From NCBI GenBank assembly GCA_052090825.1, contig JBQDBK010000024.1, forward strand, positions 1 to 13,527: a DNA stretch of 13,527 nucleotides. Direction: 5' to 3'. The position numbers and the translations under genes were made by a program. Positions 5,328 through 12,884 of the stretch are shown one piece after another. The notes beneath the pieces were generated by a model. The model saw only the letters and a program-made list of their open reading frames with translations, was not told the DNA's origin and did not search any database. The DNA comes from JBQDBK01 sp052090825 (GTDB lineage Bacteria; Bacillota; Clostridia; Tissierellales; Peptoniphilaceae). Numbering within the stretch: the stretch's first letter is position 1; the number at the start of each line of letters is the position of its first letter.

Positions 5328-6287
5328 TTGAGTTTTTCATCCTCTGTTAAAAATGAATTGGCCAAGATCAGGGTAAATGAAGTTTGTGATGTATTGTCAG
5401 AGCTTTCTGGTCTTGTTCCAATGTGTGGTTCTTTAAAATTTACGGCTTCGGGAATTAAAGTTTATTTTAATACCGAAAATGCAAGTGTTGCTAGAAGAAT
5501 TTTTACTTTTTTAAAGAAATTTTATTCTAATGAAGTGGAAGTTCAAGTTTCAAAATCAAGACAATTAAATTTACATAATATGTATTCTGTAAATTTAAAA
5601 GATAGCAGCGCATCAAAGGTTTTATTGTATGACTTGGATTTTATAAGAGGTGAAAACGTATTTACACCTAATTATAGGCCCAGCTCATTATTGAGATTAG
5701 ATTGTTGTAAAAAAGCTTACATAAGGGGGGCCTTTTTAGGGGCTGGATCTGTATCAAATCCTGAAAAACATTACCACCTTGAATTTGTTTGTAATACTTT
5801 AGAACATAGCAGATTTTTATCAGAATTAATAAATTATTTTGGGTTTAATTCAAAGGTAATAAGTAGGAAGGAATACTATATAGTTTATATAAAAGAAGCT
5901 GAGCAGATATCAGATATAATAAGTCTTATGGGAGCGTCTAACTCTACTTTAGATTTTGAGAGTGTGAGAGTTTTTAAATCTATCAATAATCAGGTAAATA
6001 GGTTAGTAAACCTTGAAAATGCAAATCTTAATAAAATAGTAAATACACATGTAAGACAGGTTATGGATATAAAGTTAATTCAAGAAAAAATAGGCTTAGA
6101 TAGTCTTCCTGAAAATTTAAGAGAAGTTGCCATGCTTAGATTGGAAGATGATTCAATTAGTTTAAAAGAGCTAGGGTCTAGGTTAAAGCCTCCAATAGGA
6201 AAATCAGGAGTTAATCATAGACTAAACAAAATAAAAGATATAGCAAGTAAGTTAAGGAGTGAAGGAAATGCTAACAAAAACAATTAG
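5328..6287 (+). CDS. whiA: WhiA-family DNA-binding regulator
   Basis: This 319-residue protein starts with the conserved WhiA opening, MSFSSSVKNELAKI. A LAGLIDADG homing-endonuclease-like fold carries the signature YIRGAFLGAGSVSNPEKHYH (131-150), degenerate at catalytic positions as usual in WhiA. The C-terminal helix-turn-helix lies around SISLKELGSRLKPPIGKSGV (276-295). WhiA binds DNA and, in Firmicutes, influences cell division and chromosome segregation; in Streptomyces it controls sporulation genes. The start is TTG with AGAGGTG (5314-5320). It overlaps the HPr gene by 20 bases. The rapZ and yvcK (mgfK) genes that usually precede whiA are missing here; the pyr operon lies upstream instead. 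Confidence 0.94.
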   Translation: MSFSSSVKNELAKIRVNEVCDVLSELSGLVPMCGSLKFTASGIKVYFNTENASVARRIFTFLKKFYSNEVEVQVSKSRQLNLHNMYSVNLKDSSASKVLLYDLDFIRGENVFTPNYRPSSLLRLDCCKKAYIRGAFLGAGSVSNPEKHYHLEFVCNTLEHSRFLSELINYFGFNSKVISRKEYYIVYIKEAEQISDIISLMGASNSTLDFESVRVFKSINNQVNRLVNLENANLNKIVNTHVRQVMDIKLIQEKIGLDSLPENLREVAMLRLEDDSISLKELGSRLKPPIGKSGVNHRLNKIKDIASKLRSEGNANKNN

Positions 6288-6534
6288 ATTAAATAATGAA
6301 GAAGGGCTACATGCAAGAGCAGCTGCTTTATTCGTTAGATTAGCAAATACATTTACCTCGGAAATAAGCCTATCTTCACAAGGAGAGAAGGTCAATGGAA
6401 AGAGTATTATAGGAATTATGTCTTTGGGAGTATTTTCAGGAGAAGAAGTTACAATAATGGCCGAAGGTGAAGATCAAGAAGAAGCAATTGACAAATTAGT
6501 AGGATTGATAGAAAATAATTTTATAAATGTATAA
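6268..6534 (+). CDS. ptsH: HPr-family phosphocarrier protein
   Basis: This 88-residue protein has the HPr layout. His15 in GLHARAA is the site phosphorylated by enzyme I, and Ser46 in GKSIIGIMSLG is the site of HPr kinase/phosphorylase in Gram-positives. With both sites it can in principle serve sugar uptake and, as HPr-Ser46-P, catabolite repression with CcpA. Residue 18, nearly always Pro in PTS HPr (HARPA), is Ala. It occupies the position directly after whiA where B. subtilis encodes Crh, which has Gln15, but here the histidine is kept. The ATG at 6268 is chosen because AAGGAG (6254-6259) lies eight bases upstream. A GTG at 6259 would overlap that site. It could be the main HPr or a second paralogue. 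Confidence 0.9.
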   Translation: MLTKTIRLNNEEGLHARAAALFVRLANTFTSEISLSSQGEKVNGKSIIGIMSLGVFSGEEVTIMAEGEDQEEAIDKLVGLIENNFINV

Positions 6535-6536
6535 TA

Positions 6537-6570
6537 AAAGGAGTTTTAATATTAATATTAAAACTCCTTT
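6537..6570 (+). terminator. Perfect 34-bp palindrome between HPr gene and dnaE
   Basis: Bases 6537-6553 and 6554-6570 are exact reverse complements (17 bp each), with a GGAG/CTCC block. Only three T residues follow before AAATTT, so as an intrinsic terminator it is weak and probably partial. It may instead be a processing or stability element. Its 3' arm (6565-6570) is shared with a second palindrome that covers the dnaE ribosome binding site. Confidence 0.6.
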
Positions 6571-6582
6571 AAATTTAAAGGA
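6565..6582 (+). promoter_or_regulatory. Palindrome covering the dnaE ribosome binding site
   Basis: TCCTTTAAATTTAAAGGA is a perfect 18-bp palindrome whose right half is the AAAGGA Shine-Dalgarno of dnaE (start 6591). Its left half can pair either with this site or with the upstream AAAGGA inside 6537-6543, so the two hairpins exclude each other. Regulatory use is inferred. The fold is A/T-rich and the loop would consume some central pairs. Confidence 0.45.
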
Positions 6583-6590
6583 ATGATATC

Positions 6591-9500
6591 ATGAAAGATT
6601 TTGTGCATTTGCACGTACATAGTGAGTATTCACTATTAGATGGTTCAGCCAGAGTATCTGAATTGGCAAAAAGAGCAAAAGAATTAAATATGAATGCAAT
6701 TGCCTTGACTGACCATGGAAACATGTATGGAATAATATCCTTTTATAAGGCTTGTAAAGAAGAAGGCATAAAACCAATTTTAGGTTGTGAAGTTTATATA
6801 AGTGATGGAGACTATAGAAAATTTGACAATAAAATGGCGAGATATCATCTAATTTTATTAGCTGAAAACAATGAAGGCTATGAAAATTTAATGAAAATAG
6901 TTTCTGAATCCTATGTAAATGGTTACTATTATAAACCTAGAATAGACGTTAAAGTTTTAGAAAAATATAGTAAGGGAATAATAGCTACAAGTGCCTGTCT
7001 TGGAGGAGAGGTTCAAAGGAAATTGAACTATGGACAATATGAGGCAGCAAAAAAGGCAGCCTTGAAATATGAAAAAATATTTGGAAAAGGGAATTTCTTT
7101 TTGGAACTTCAAGATCATAATATAGCTGAACAAAAAAGAGTGAATAAGCAATTGGAATTATTGTCAAAAGAGACTAATATAGATTTGATAGCTACTAATG
7201 ACATTCATTATTTAGAAAGAGAAGATGCTAAGGCTCACGACGTACTTCTTTGCATCCAAACAGGAAAAACAGTTCAAGAAGAAAATAGGATGAAATTTCC
7301 TAGTAATGAATTCTATTTAAAAAGTAAGAAAGAAATGTATGAACTTTTTTCTGGGAATGAAGAAGCCTTAAAAAACACACAAAAGATAGCGGATAGGTGC
7401 AATGTAGATATAGAATTTCATAATTTACATTTACCTCATTTTGAAGTTCCCAAAGGTTATACAAATGAAACTTATTTAAGGTATTTAGTTGAAATAGGGT
7501 TAAAAGAAAGATATAAAACTATTGATGATAATATAAGAAATAGGGTTGAATATGAATTTAAAACTATAGTGAATATGGGTTATGTAGATTATTTTCTTAT
7601 AGTATGGGATTTTATAAAATATGCTAAAGATAATGGGATAGTAGTTGGACCAGGTAGAGGATCTGCAGCGGGCTCGATTATATCTTATGCTCTTAGGATT
7701 ATAGATATAGACCCTATGGAGTTTGATTTACTTTTTGAAAGATTTTTAAATCCTAATAGGGTTTCTATGCCAGATATTGACATAGACTTTTGCTATGAGA
7801 GAAGAGAAGAAGTTATAGATTATGTAATAAAAAAATATGGAGCAGATAAAGTAGCACAAATAGTAACCTTTGGTACAATGGCCGCCAGAGGGGCAATTAG
7901 GGATGTAGGCAGAGCCTTGGACCTAAGCTATGGAAGAGTAGATTATATAGCTAAACAAGTACCAGCAGAGCTTAATATGACCATATCAAAGGCTCTAGAT
8001 ATAAGTCCTTCTCTAAAAAAAGAATATACCTCAGATAAAGAAATAAAAAATCTTATAGATACAGCTTTAAAAGTAGAGGGACTACCTAGACATACATCAA
8101 CGCATGCTGCTGGAGTTGTAATATCAAAAGAAGCTATTACAAATTATGTACCTTTAACAAGAAATGGGGATATAATAGCAACGCAGTTTAATATGATAGA
8201 GCTAGAAGAGCTAGGATTATTAAAAATGGATTTTTTAGGTCTTAGAACCTTAACTGTAATAAGAGATGCACTGGCTTTAATAAAAAGAAATCATGGAGTT
8301 GATATTAATTTTGACAATATTTCTTTAGATGACAAGAATGTTCTGGATATGTTTGCTAGATCAGAGACTTTAGGAGTTTTCCAATTTGAGTCATCGGGCA
8401 TGAGGTCTTTTCTAAAAGAACTAAAACCTGATGCTTTTGAAGATTTAGTTGCGGCAAACGCTCTTTATAGGCCAGGGCCAATGAATCAAATTCCAAAGTT
8501 TATAGAATCTAAACACAACCCTAAAAAGATAAGCTATATTCACCCGGCCTTAGAAGAGATATTATCAACAACTTATGGTTGTATAGTATACCAAGAACAA
8601 GTAATGCAAATAGTTCAAAAGATAGGTGGATACTCTCTTGGGCGTGCAGATCTTGTTCGTAGAGCCATGAGTAAGAAAAAAATGTCTGTTATGGAAGAAG
8701 AAAGACATAATTTTATATATGGTAAGATAGAAGATGGAAAAGAAATTTGTTCTGGGGCTATAAAAAATGGGGTAGATGAAAAATCTGCAAATAAAATATA
8801 TGATTTAATGATAGATTTTGCTAATTATGCATTCAATAAAAGTCATAGCGTTGCATATTCTGTAGTTGCCTATAGAACAGCATATTTAAAATATTACTAT
8901 CCAACAGAATTTATGGCAGCGCAAATATCTTCCTATATGGGAAATATAAATCAGGTATCTTTATATATAGAAGAATGTAAAAGATTGGGCATAGATATAC
9001 TACCTCCAGATATAAATAAAAGTTATAGGAAATTTACAGTAGAAAATAAAAAAATAAGGTTTGGATTAAAAGCTGTTAAAAATTTAGGGAACAACTTTAT
9101 AGAAGCTTTAATAGAAACTAGAAAAGACGGAGACTTTAAATCTTTAAAAGATTTTGTAAAAAGAGTGTCTAGTAAGAATCCGCAAGCTATAAATAAAAGA
9201 GGTATGGAATATTTAATTAAAGCAGGAGGGATGGATTCTCTAGGTGGCAACAGGGCTCAATACCTTGCTGTATACGAGAAAATAATAGATAGCTCCTTAG
9301 CAAATCTTAGAAAGAATATAGAAGGTCAATTTTCTTTGTTTGACCAAGTTGAAGAGAAAATAAAAGAAGATTTGCCAGAACTCAAAGATTTTAATAAAAA
9401 AATGAAATTAGATATGGAAAAAGAAATCTTAGGAATATATGTATCGGGACATCCCTTAGATGATTATATTCCAATTATGAAGGGTTTAAATGTAAGTAAT

Positions 9501-10043
9501 ACAAATTTAATCTTTGAGAACCATTCTGAAAATGTAGCAAGATCATCCGACTACTATGTAAAAATTGCAGGATTATTAAAAAATAAAAAAACATTAATAA
9601 CTAAGAATAAAAAAATAATGGCTTTTGCAAATTTAGAAGACCTATACGGACAGATAGAATTAATAATATTTCCAAACCTATATGAGAGAGTTGTTGATAA
9701 GTTAGTTGAAGGAGCTGTGGTTATAGTAGAAGGGCATATACAAGCTTCTGAGGTAGAAGAAGCTAAAATAATAGTGGATAGTATTAGGGATATTAAAGAA
9801 ATATCAAAAAAGAAATTATATATTTCAACTAAGTCTTCTAAAGATAAATATCTAATAGATAAATTAAAAAGAATTTTGGGTAATTATAAAGGGAATACTC
9901 CAGTAATATTTTATTTTGAAGATTTAGAAAAAGCTTTTGGAATTGAAAAAAATTATTGGATAGACGAAGAAAGAATAGAAGATATAAAATTAAATTTATT
10001 TAATTATTTAGAAAATGAGCCTTCTAAAATTATATTAAAGTAG
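6591..10043 (+). CDS. dnaE: DNA polymerase III alpha subunit
   Basis: This is a 1150-residue C-family replicative polymerase of the DnaE type. The N-terminal PHP domain (about 1-210) keeps candidate metal ligands: HLHVHSEYSLLDG (6-18), LTDHGN (39-44), GCEVY, and ATNDIHY (201-207). The polymerase core has GPGRGSAAG (353-361) and PDIDIDF (394-400), with catalytic Asp395 and Asp397, and a third Asp547 in KMDFLG. Next come a helix-hairpin-helix region (about 800-885), the internal clamp-binding motif QFSLF (913-917), and an OB fold (about 988-1070). No proofreading exonuclease is inserted, unlike PolC. In Firmicutes DnaE usually works with PolC at the fork. The ATG has AAAGGA (6577-6582) upstream. 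Length is normal and no frame break was seen. Confidence 0.95.
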   Translation: MKDFVHLHVHSEYSLLDGSARVSELAKRAKELNMNAIALTDHGNMYGIISFYKACKEEGIKPILGCEVYISDGDYRKFDNKMARYHLILLAENNEGYENLMKIVSESYVNGYYYKPRIDVKVLEKYSKGIIATSACLGGEVQRKLNYGQYEAAKKAALKYEKIFGKGNFFLELQDHNIAEQKRVNKQLELLSKETNIDLIATNDIHYLEREDAKAHDVLLCIQTGKTVQEENRMKFPSNEFYLKSKKEMYELFSGNEEALKNTQKIADRCNVDIEFHNLHLPHFEVPKGYTNETYLRYLVEIGLKERYKTIDDNIRNRVEYEFKTIVNMGYVDYFLIVWDFIKYAKDNGIVVGPGRGSAAGSIISYALRIIDIDPMEFDLLFERFLNPNRVSMPDIDIDFCYERREEVIDYVIKKYGADKVAQIVTFGTMAARGAIRDVGRALDLSYGRVDYIAKQVPAELNMTISKALDISPSLKKEYTSDKEIKNLIDTALKVEGLPRHTSTHAAGVVISKEAITNYVPLTRNGDIIATQFNMIELEELGLLKMDFLGLRTLTVIRDALALIKRNHGVDINFDNISLDDKNVLDMFARSETLGVFQFESSGMRSFLKELKPDAFEDLVAANALYRPGPMNQIPKFIESKHNPKKISYIHPALEEILSTTYGCIVYQEQVMQIVQKIGGYSLGRADLVRRAMSKKKMSVMEEERHNFIYGKIEDGKEICSGAIKNGVDEKSANKIYDLMIDFANYAFNKSHSVAYSVVAYRTAYLKYYYPTEFMAAQISSYMGNINQVSLYIEECKRLGIDILPPDINKSYRKFTVENKKIRFGLKAVKNLGNNFIEALIETRKDGDFKSLKDFVKRVSSKNPQAINKRGMEYLIKAGGMDSLGGNRAQYLAVYEKIIDSSLANLRKNIEGQFSLFDQVEEKIKEDLPELKDFNKKMKLDMEKEILGIYVSGHPLDDYIPIMKGLNVSNTNLIFENHSENVARSSDYYVKIAGLLKNKKTLITKNKKIMAFANLEDLYGQIELIIFPNLYERVVDKLVEGAVVIVEGHIQASEVEEAKIIVDSIRDIKEISKKKLYISTKSSKDKYLIDKLKRILGNYKGNTPVIFYFEDLEKAFGIEKNYWIDEERIEDIKLNLFNYLENEPSKIILK

Positions 10044-10050
10044 GTGTGAA

Positions 10051-11010
10051 ATGGAAAAAATTGGAATATTAACAAGTGGTGGAGATGCACCGGGAATGAA
10101 CTCTGTAATACGTGCAGTAGTTAGAACTGCAAGATATAAGGGAGCAGAGGTTTACGGAATAAAAAACGGATATGAGGGATTAATTGATGGACAAGTAAAA
10201 GAACTTGTGGAATCCTCAGTGGCAGATATAATACAAAGAGGTGGAACTATACTTGGAACTTCAAGGTCAGAAAGATTTATGACAGAAGAAGGTAGGAAAA
10301 AAGCCTTAAAGGTATTAGAAGTATTTGGTATAAATAAGCTTATAGTTGTTGGTGGAGATGGTTCTATGAGGGGAGCCTTAGAACTTTCCAAATCTGGTAT
10401 TGATATTATGGGAATACCAGCTACAATAGACAATGACTTAGGGTATACAGATTATACAATAGGATTTTTTACAGCAGTAAATACAGTTACAGAGGCAATA
10501 TCTAACATAAGGGATACTACAGAGGCTCATGGCAGAGCTAATATAGTTGAGGTTATGGGTAGAAATTCAGGAGATATAGCTCTTTATAGTGGTCTTGCCG
10601 CTGGTGCTGAATCTATATTAGTTCCAGAAAGAGAAATAGATTTAGAAACAATTGCTAAGAAAGCCATTCTAGCAAAAAATAGGGGTAAAAAATATCATAT
10701 TTTAATTATGGCAGAAGGTGCTGGAGATTCTAAAAAAATAGCAGAAGAATTTGAAAATTTAACTGGGATTGAAACTAAAGTAACAGTCCTAGGTTACCTT
10801 CAAAGAGGGGGAATACCAAATGTAGTAGATAGGATCTTTGGCTCTACCTTTGGAAACAAAACTGTGGAGTTTATTTTAGAAAATAAGGGAGCCTATGCAA
10901 TAGGAGTAAACAATAGCTTAGATAAAATATGGGATTTAGGAGAAGCTTTAGAAATTAAAAAAGAGTTTAAGGATGAATTAAACGAAATTTTAAGAGTAGT
11001 ATCAATTTAA
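10051..11010 (+). CDS. pfkA: 6-phosphofructokinase (ATP type)
   Basis: This 319-residue enzyme phosphorylates fructose 6-phosphate to the 1,6-bisphosphate, the control step of glycolysis. It aligns with E. coli PfkA without gaps at key sites: SGGDAPGMN (9-17), GGDGS (101-105), TIDND with catalytic Asp127 (125-129), MGRNSG (169-174) and Arg162. Gly104 and Ala124 argue against the Asp104/Lys124 pair of pyrophosphate-dependent enzymes. Three positions are unusual. Arg243 and His249, which bind the substrate phosphate in E. coli and Bacillus enzymes, are Lys and Tyr (TKVTVLGYLQRGG), and effector-site Arg54 is Glu. Other effector contacts (Arg21, Arg25, Arg154, Arg211, Lys213) are kept or conservative. 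It begins 7 bases after dnaE, with an AGGTG site overlapping the dnaE stop. Confidence 0.93.
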   Translation: MEKIGILTSGGDAPGMNSVIRAVVRTARYKGAEVYGIKNGYEGLIDGQVKELVESSVADIIQRGGTILGTSRSERFMTEEGRKKALKVLEVFGINKLIVVGGDGSMRGALELSKSGIDIMGIPATIDNDLGYTDYTIGFFTAVNTVTEAISNIRDTTEAHGRANIVEVMGRNSGDIALYSGLAAGAESILVPEREIDLETIAKKAILAKNRGKKYHILIMAEGAGDSKKIAEEFENLTGIETKVTVLGYLQRGGIPNVVDRIFGSTFGNKTVEFILENKGAYAIGVNNSLDKIWDLGEALEIKKEFKDELNEILRVVSI

Positions 11011-11029
11011 ATTTAGGAGATAATTAATT

Positions 11030-12778
11030 ATGAAAAGAACAAAAATTGTAGCAACTATTGGACCAGCAAGTGATGATGAAAAAATATTAAAAGAACTTTT
11101 TCTTGAGGGTGTTAATGTATGTAGGTTAAATTTTTCTCACGGAAGTCATGAAGAGCATCAGGCTAGGATAGATAGGATAAAAAAAATAAGAAAAGAGTTA
11201 AAACTTCCAATAGCCATTATGTTAGATACAAAAGGTCCTGAAATAAGGTTAGGATTATTTAAAGACATGATGAAAGTTGATTTAGATGTTGATGATAAAT
11301 TTACCTTAACAACTAGGGATATAGAAGGTGATGAAAATATAGCCTCTATATCCTATAAAGAACTTGTAAATGATATTGATATAGGTTCGAAAATACTTAT
11401 AGATGATGGTTTAGTAAGTTTAGAGGTTGAAGAAATTGACAAAACAGAGATAAAGTGTAGGGTTGAAAATGGTGGAGTAATTTCATCTAGAAAAGGGGTA
11501 AACGTACCTGGAGTACATGTGAACTTACCTTCCTTAACAGAAAAAGATGAAGACGATATTAAGTTTGGGATAAAAAATGATATAGATTTTATAGCAGCTT
11601 CTTTTGTAAGAAGTAGAGAAGACGTTTTAAATATAAGAAGAGTTTTAGAAAATGAAAATAATTATGATATAAAAATAATTTCAAAGGTAGAATCAGAACA
11701 AGGATTAGAAAATCTTGATGAAATTTTAGAAGTGTCAGATGGTATTATGGTAGCAAGAGGTGACTTAGGGGTTGAAATACTAACAGAAGAAGTACCTATG
11801 GCACAAAAAGAAATGATAAGGAAATGTAATTTAGCTGGTAAGGCAGTTATAACTGCAACACAAATGTTAGATTCTATGATTAGAAATCCTAGACCAACAA
11901 GGGCTGAGGCTAATGATGTAGCTAATGCTGTCTTAGATGGAACTTCAGCTGTAATGTTATCAGGAGAAACTGCAGGTGGAAAATACCCAGTATTTGCAGT
12001 CAGGACAATGAGAAAAATTTTAGAAGTAACAGAGGCTTCTATAGATTATAGGGCCTTATTAAGAAAAAAAATAGAGGAAATATCTAATACTACAACTAAT
12101 GCAATAGGTAAGAGTACATGTACTATAGCAGAAGATTTAAGTGCAAAAGCTATAATAACAGCTACTACATCTGGTTCAACAACTAGGGCGATTTCTAAAT
12201 TTAGACCAGAGAGTGAAATAATAGCAGCCACTACAAGTGAAAAGGTAAGGCGTCAACTAAGTCTTGAATGGGGAACGGAATCCATATTAGTTCCAAATAT
12301 AGATAATACTGATGATGTAATTGATAATTCAATAGAAAGATCAATAGAAGAAAATCTAATAGGGGCAGGAGATACCGTAATAGTAACTGCTGGTGTTCCA
12401 GTTGGATTAGCAGGATCTACAAATTTAATAAAAGTTGAGACTATAGAAGAAATAGTATTAAAGGGAGTAGGCCTTGGGGAGAAAGAAGTTACTGGTAGGG
12501 CTGTTGTTGCTAATTCTGCAGAAGATTTAATCTCTAATTTTAGAGATGGAAATATAATTATATTAAATAACACAGATAAAGATATAATGAAATATGTGCA
12601 AAGAGCTTCGGGTATAGTAGCTGAAGTGTCAGGATATACTTCTCATGCAGCTATAACAGCTATAACCTTAGAATTACCAAGTATTGTATCAGCAACAGAT
12701 GCAAGAGAAAAAATAAAAACTGGAGATATTATAACCTTAGATCCACTAGGTGGAATTGTAAAAAGAGGAAGAGCATAA
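11030..12778 (+). CDS. pyk: Pyruvate kinase with C-terminal phosphohistidine-like domain
   Basis: This 582-residue enzyme converts phosphoenolpyruvate and ADP to pyruvate and ATP. The barrel carries RLNFSHG (32-38), MLDTKGPEIR (64-73), ISKVES with Lys219 and Glu221 (217-222), MVARGDLGVEI (240-250, Asp245) and TATQML (275-280). The allosteric C domain runs to about 475. A further domain of about 100 residues (480-582) resembles the PEP-utilising swivelling domain and includes GYTSHAAI with His539. This extension is the Bacillus/Geobacillus form of pyruvate kinase; phosphotransfer through His539 in it has not been generally shown. The ATG follows TAGGAGA (11014-11020), 19 bases after pfkA, which places both regulated glycolytic kinases in one transcript. 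It is the last gene of the operon, its stop overlapping the terminator. Confidence 0.96.
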   Translation: MKRTKIVATIGPASDDEKILKELFLEGVNVCRLNFSHGSHEEHQARIDRIKKIRKELKLPIAIMLDTKGPEIRLGLFKDMMKVDLDVDDKFTLTTRDIEGDENIASISYKELVNDIDIGSKILIDDGLVSLEVEEIDKTEIKCRVENGGVISSRKGVNVPGVHVNLPSLTEKDEDDIKFGIKNDIDFIAASFVRSREDVLNIRRVLENENNYDIKIISKVESEQGLENLDEILEVSDGIMVARGDLGVEILTEEVPMAQKEMIRKCNLAGKAVITATQMLDSMIRNPRPTRAEANDVANAVLDGTSAVMLSGETAGGKYPVFAVRTMRKILEVTEASIDYRALLRKKIEEISNTTTNAIGKSTCTIAEDLSAKAIITATTSGSTTRAISKFRPESEIIAATTSEKVRRQLSLEWGTESILVPNIDNTDDVIDNSIERSIEENLIGAGDTVIVTAGVPVGLAGSTNLIKVETIEEIVLKGVGLGEKEVTGRAVVANSAEDLISNFRDGNIIILNNTDKDIMKYVQRASGIVAEVSGYTSHAAITAITLELPSIVSATDAREKIKTGDIITLDPLGGIVKRGRA

Positions 12779-12824
12779 AAATAGCTTGTAAATTTATTTT
12801 TTAATAGATTTACAAGCTATTTTT
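12777..12824 (+). terminator. Intrinsic terminator of the whiA-pyk operon
   Basis: A 17-bp perfect stem, 12777-12793 with 12808-12824, encloses a 14-nt loop and ends in five T residues. It begins within the pyk stop codon. The -35 element of the next promoter lies within its 3' arm. Confidence 0.9.
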
Positions 12825-12836
12825 ATATTGTATAAT
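12809..12836 (+). promoter_or_regulatory. Promoter of the CstA-family gene
   Basis: TTTACA (12809-12814, 5/6 of consensus), a 16-bp spacer and a perfect TATAAT (12831-12836) predict a start near 12843 and a leader of about 42 nt. A strong AAGGAGG site (12871-12877) follows. The -35 lies inside the terminator stem of the preceding operon. Confidence 0.75.
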
Positions 12837-12884
12837 GATAATGGGAGAAGTAAATATTCTTACATATTTTAAGGAGGGGGAAAA

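Noticed and set aside
5651..5666. cre-like sequence TGAAAACGTATTTACA
   Set aside because: It lies within the whiA coding region and fits the catabolite-responsive element consensus poorly in its right half.
6259..6267. Upstream GTG start for the HPr gene
   Set aside because: It would overlap the AAGGAG ribosome binding site that serves the ATG at 6268, and the ATG start places His15 and Ser46 at standard positions.
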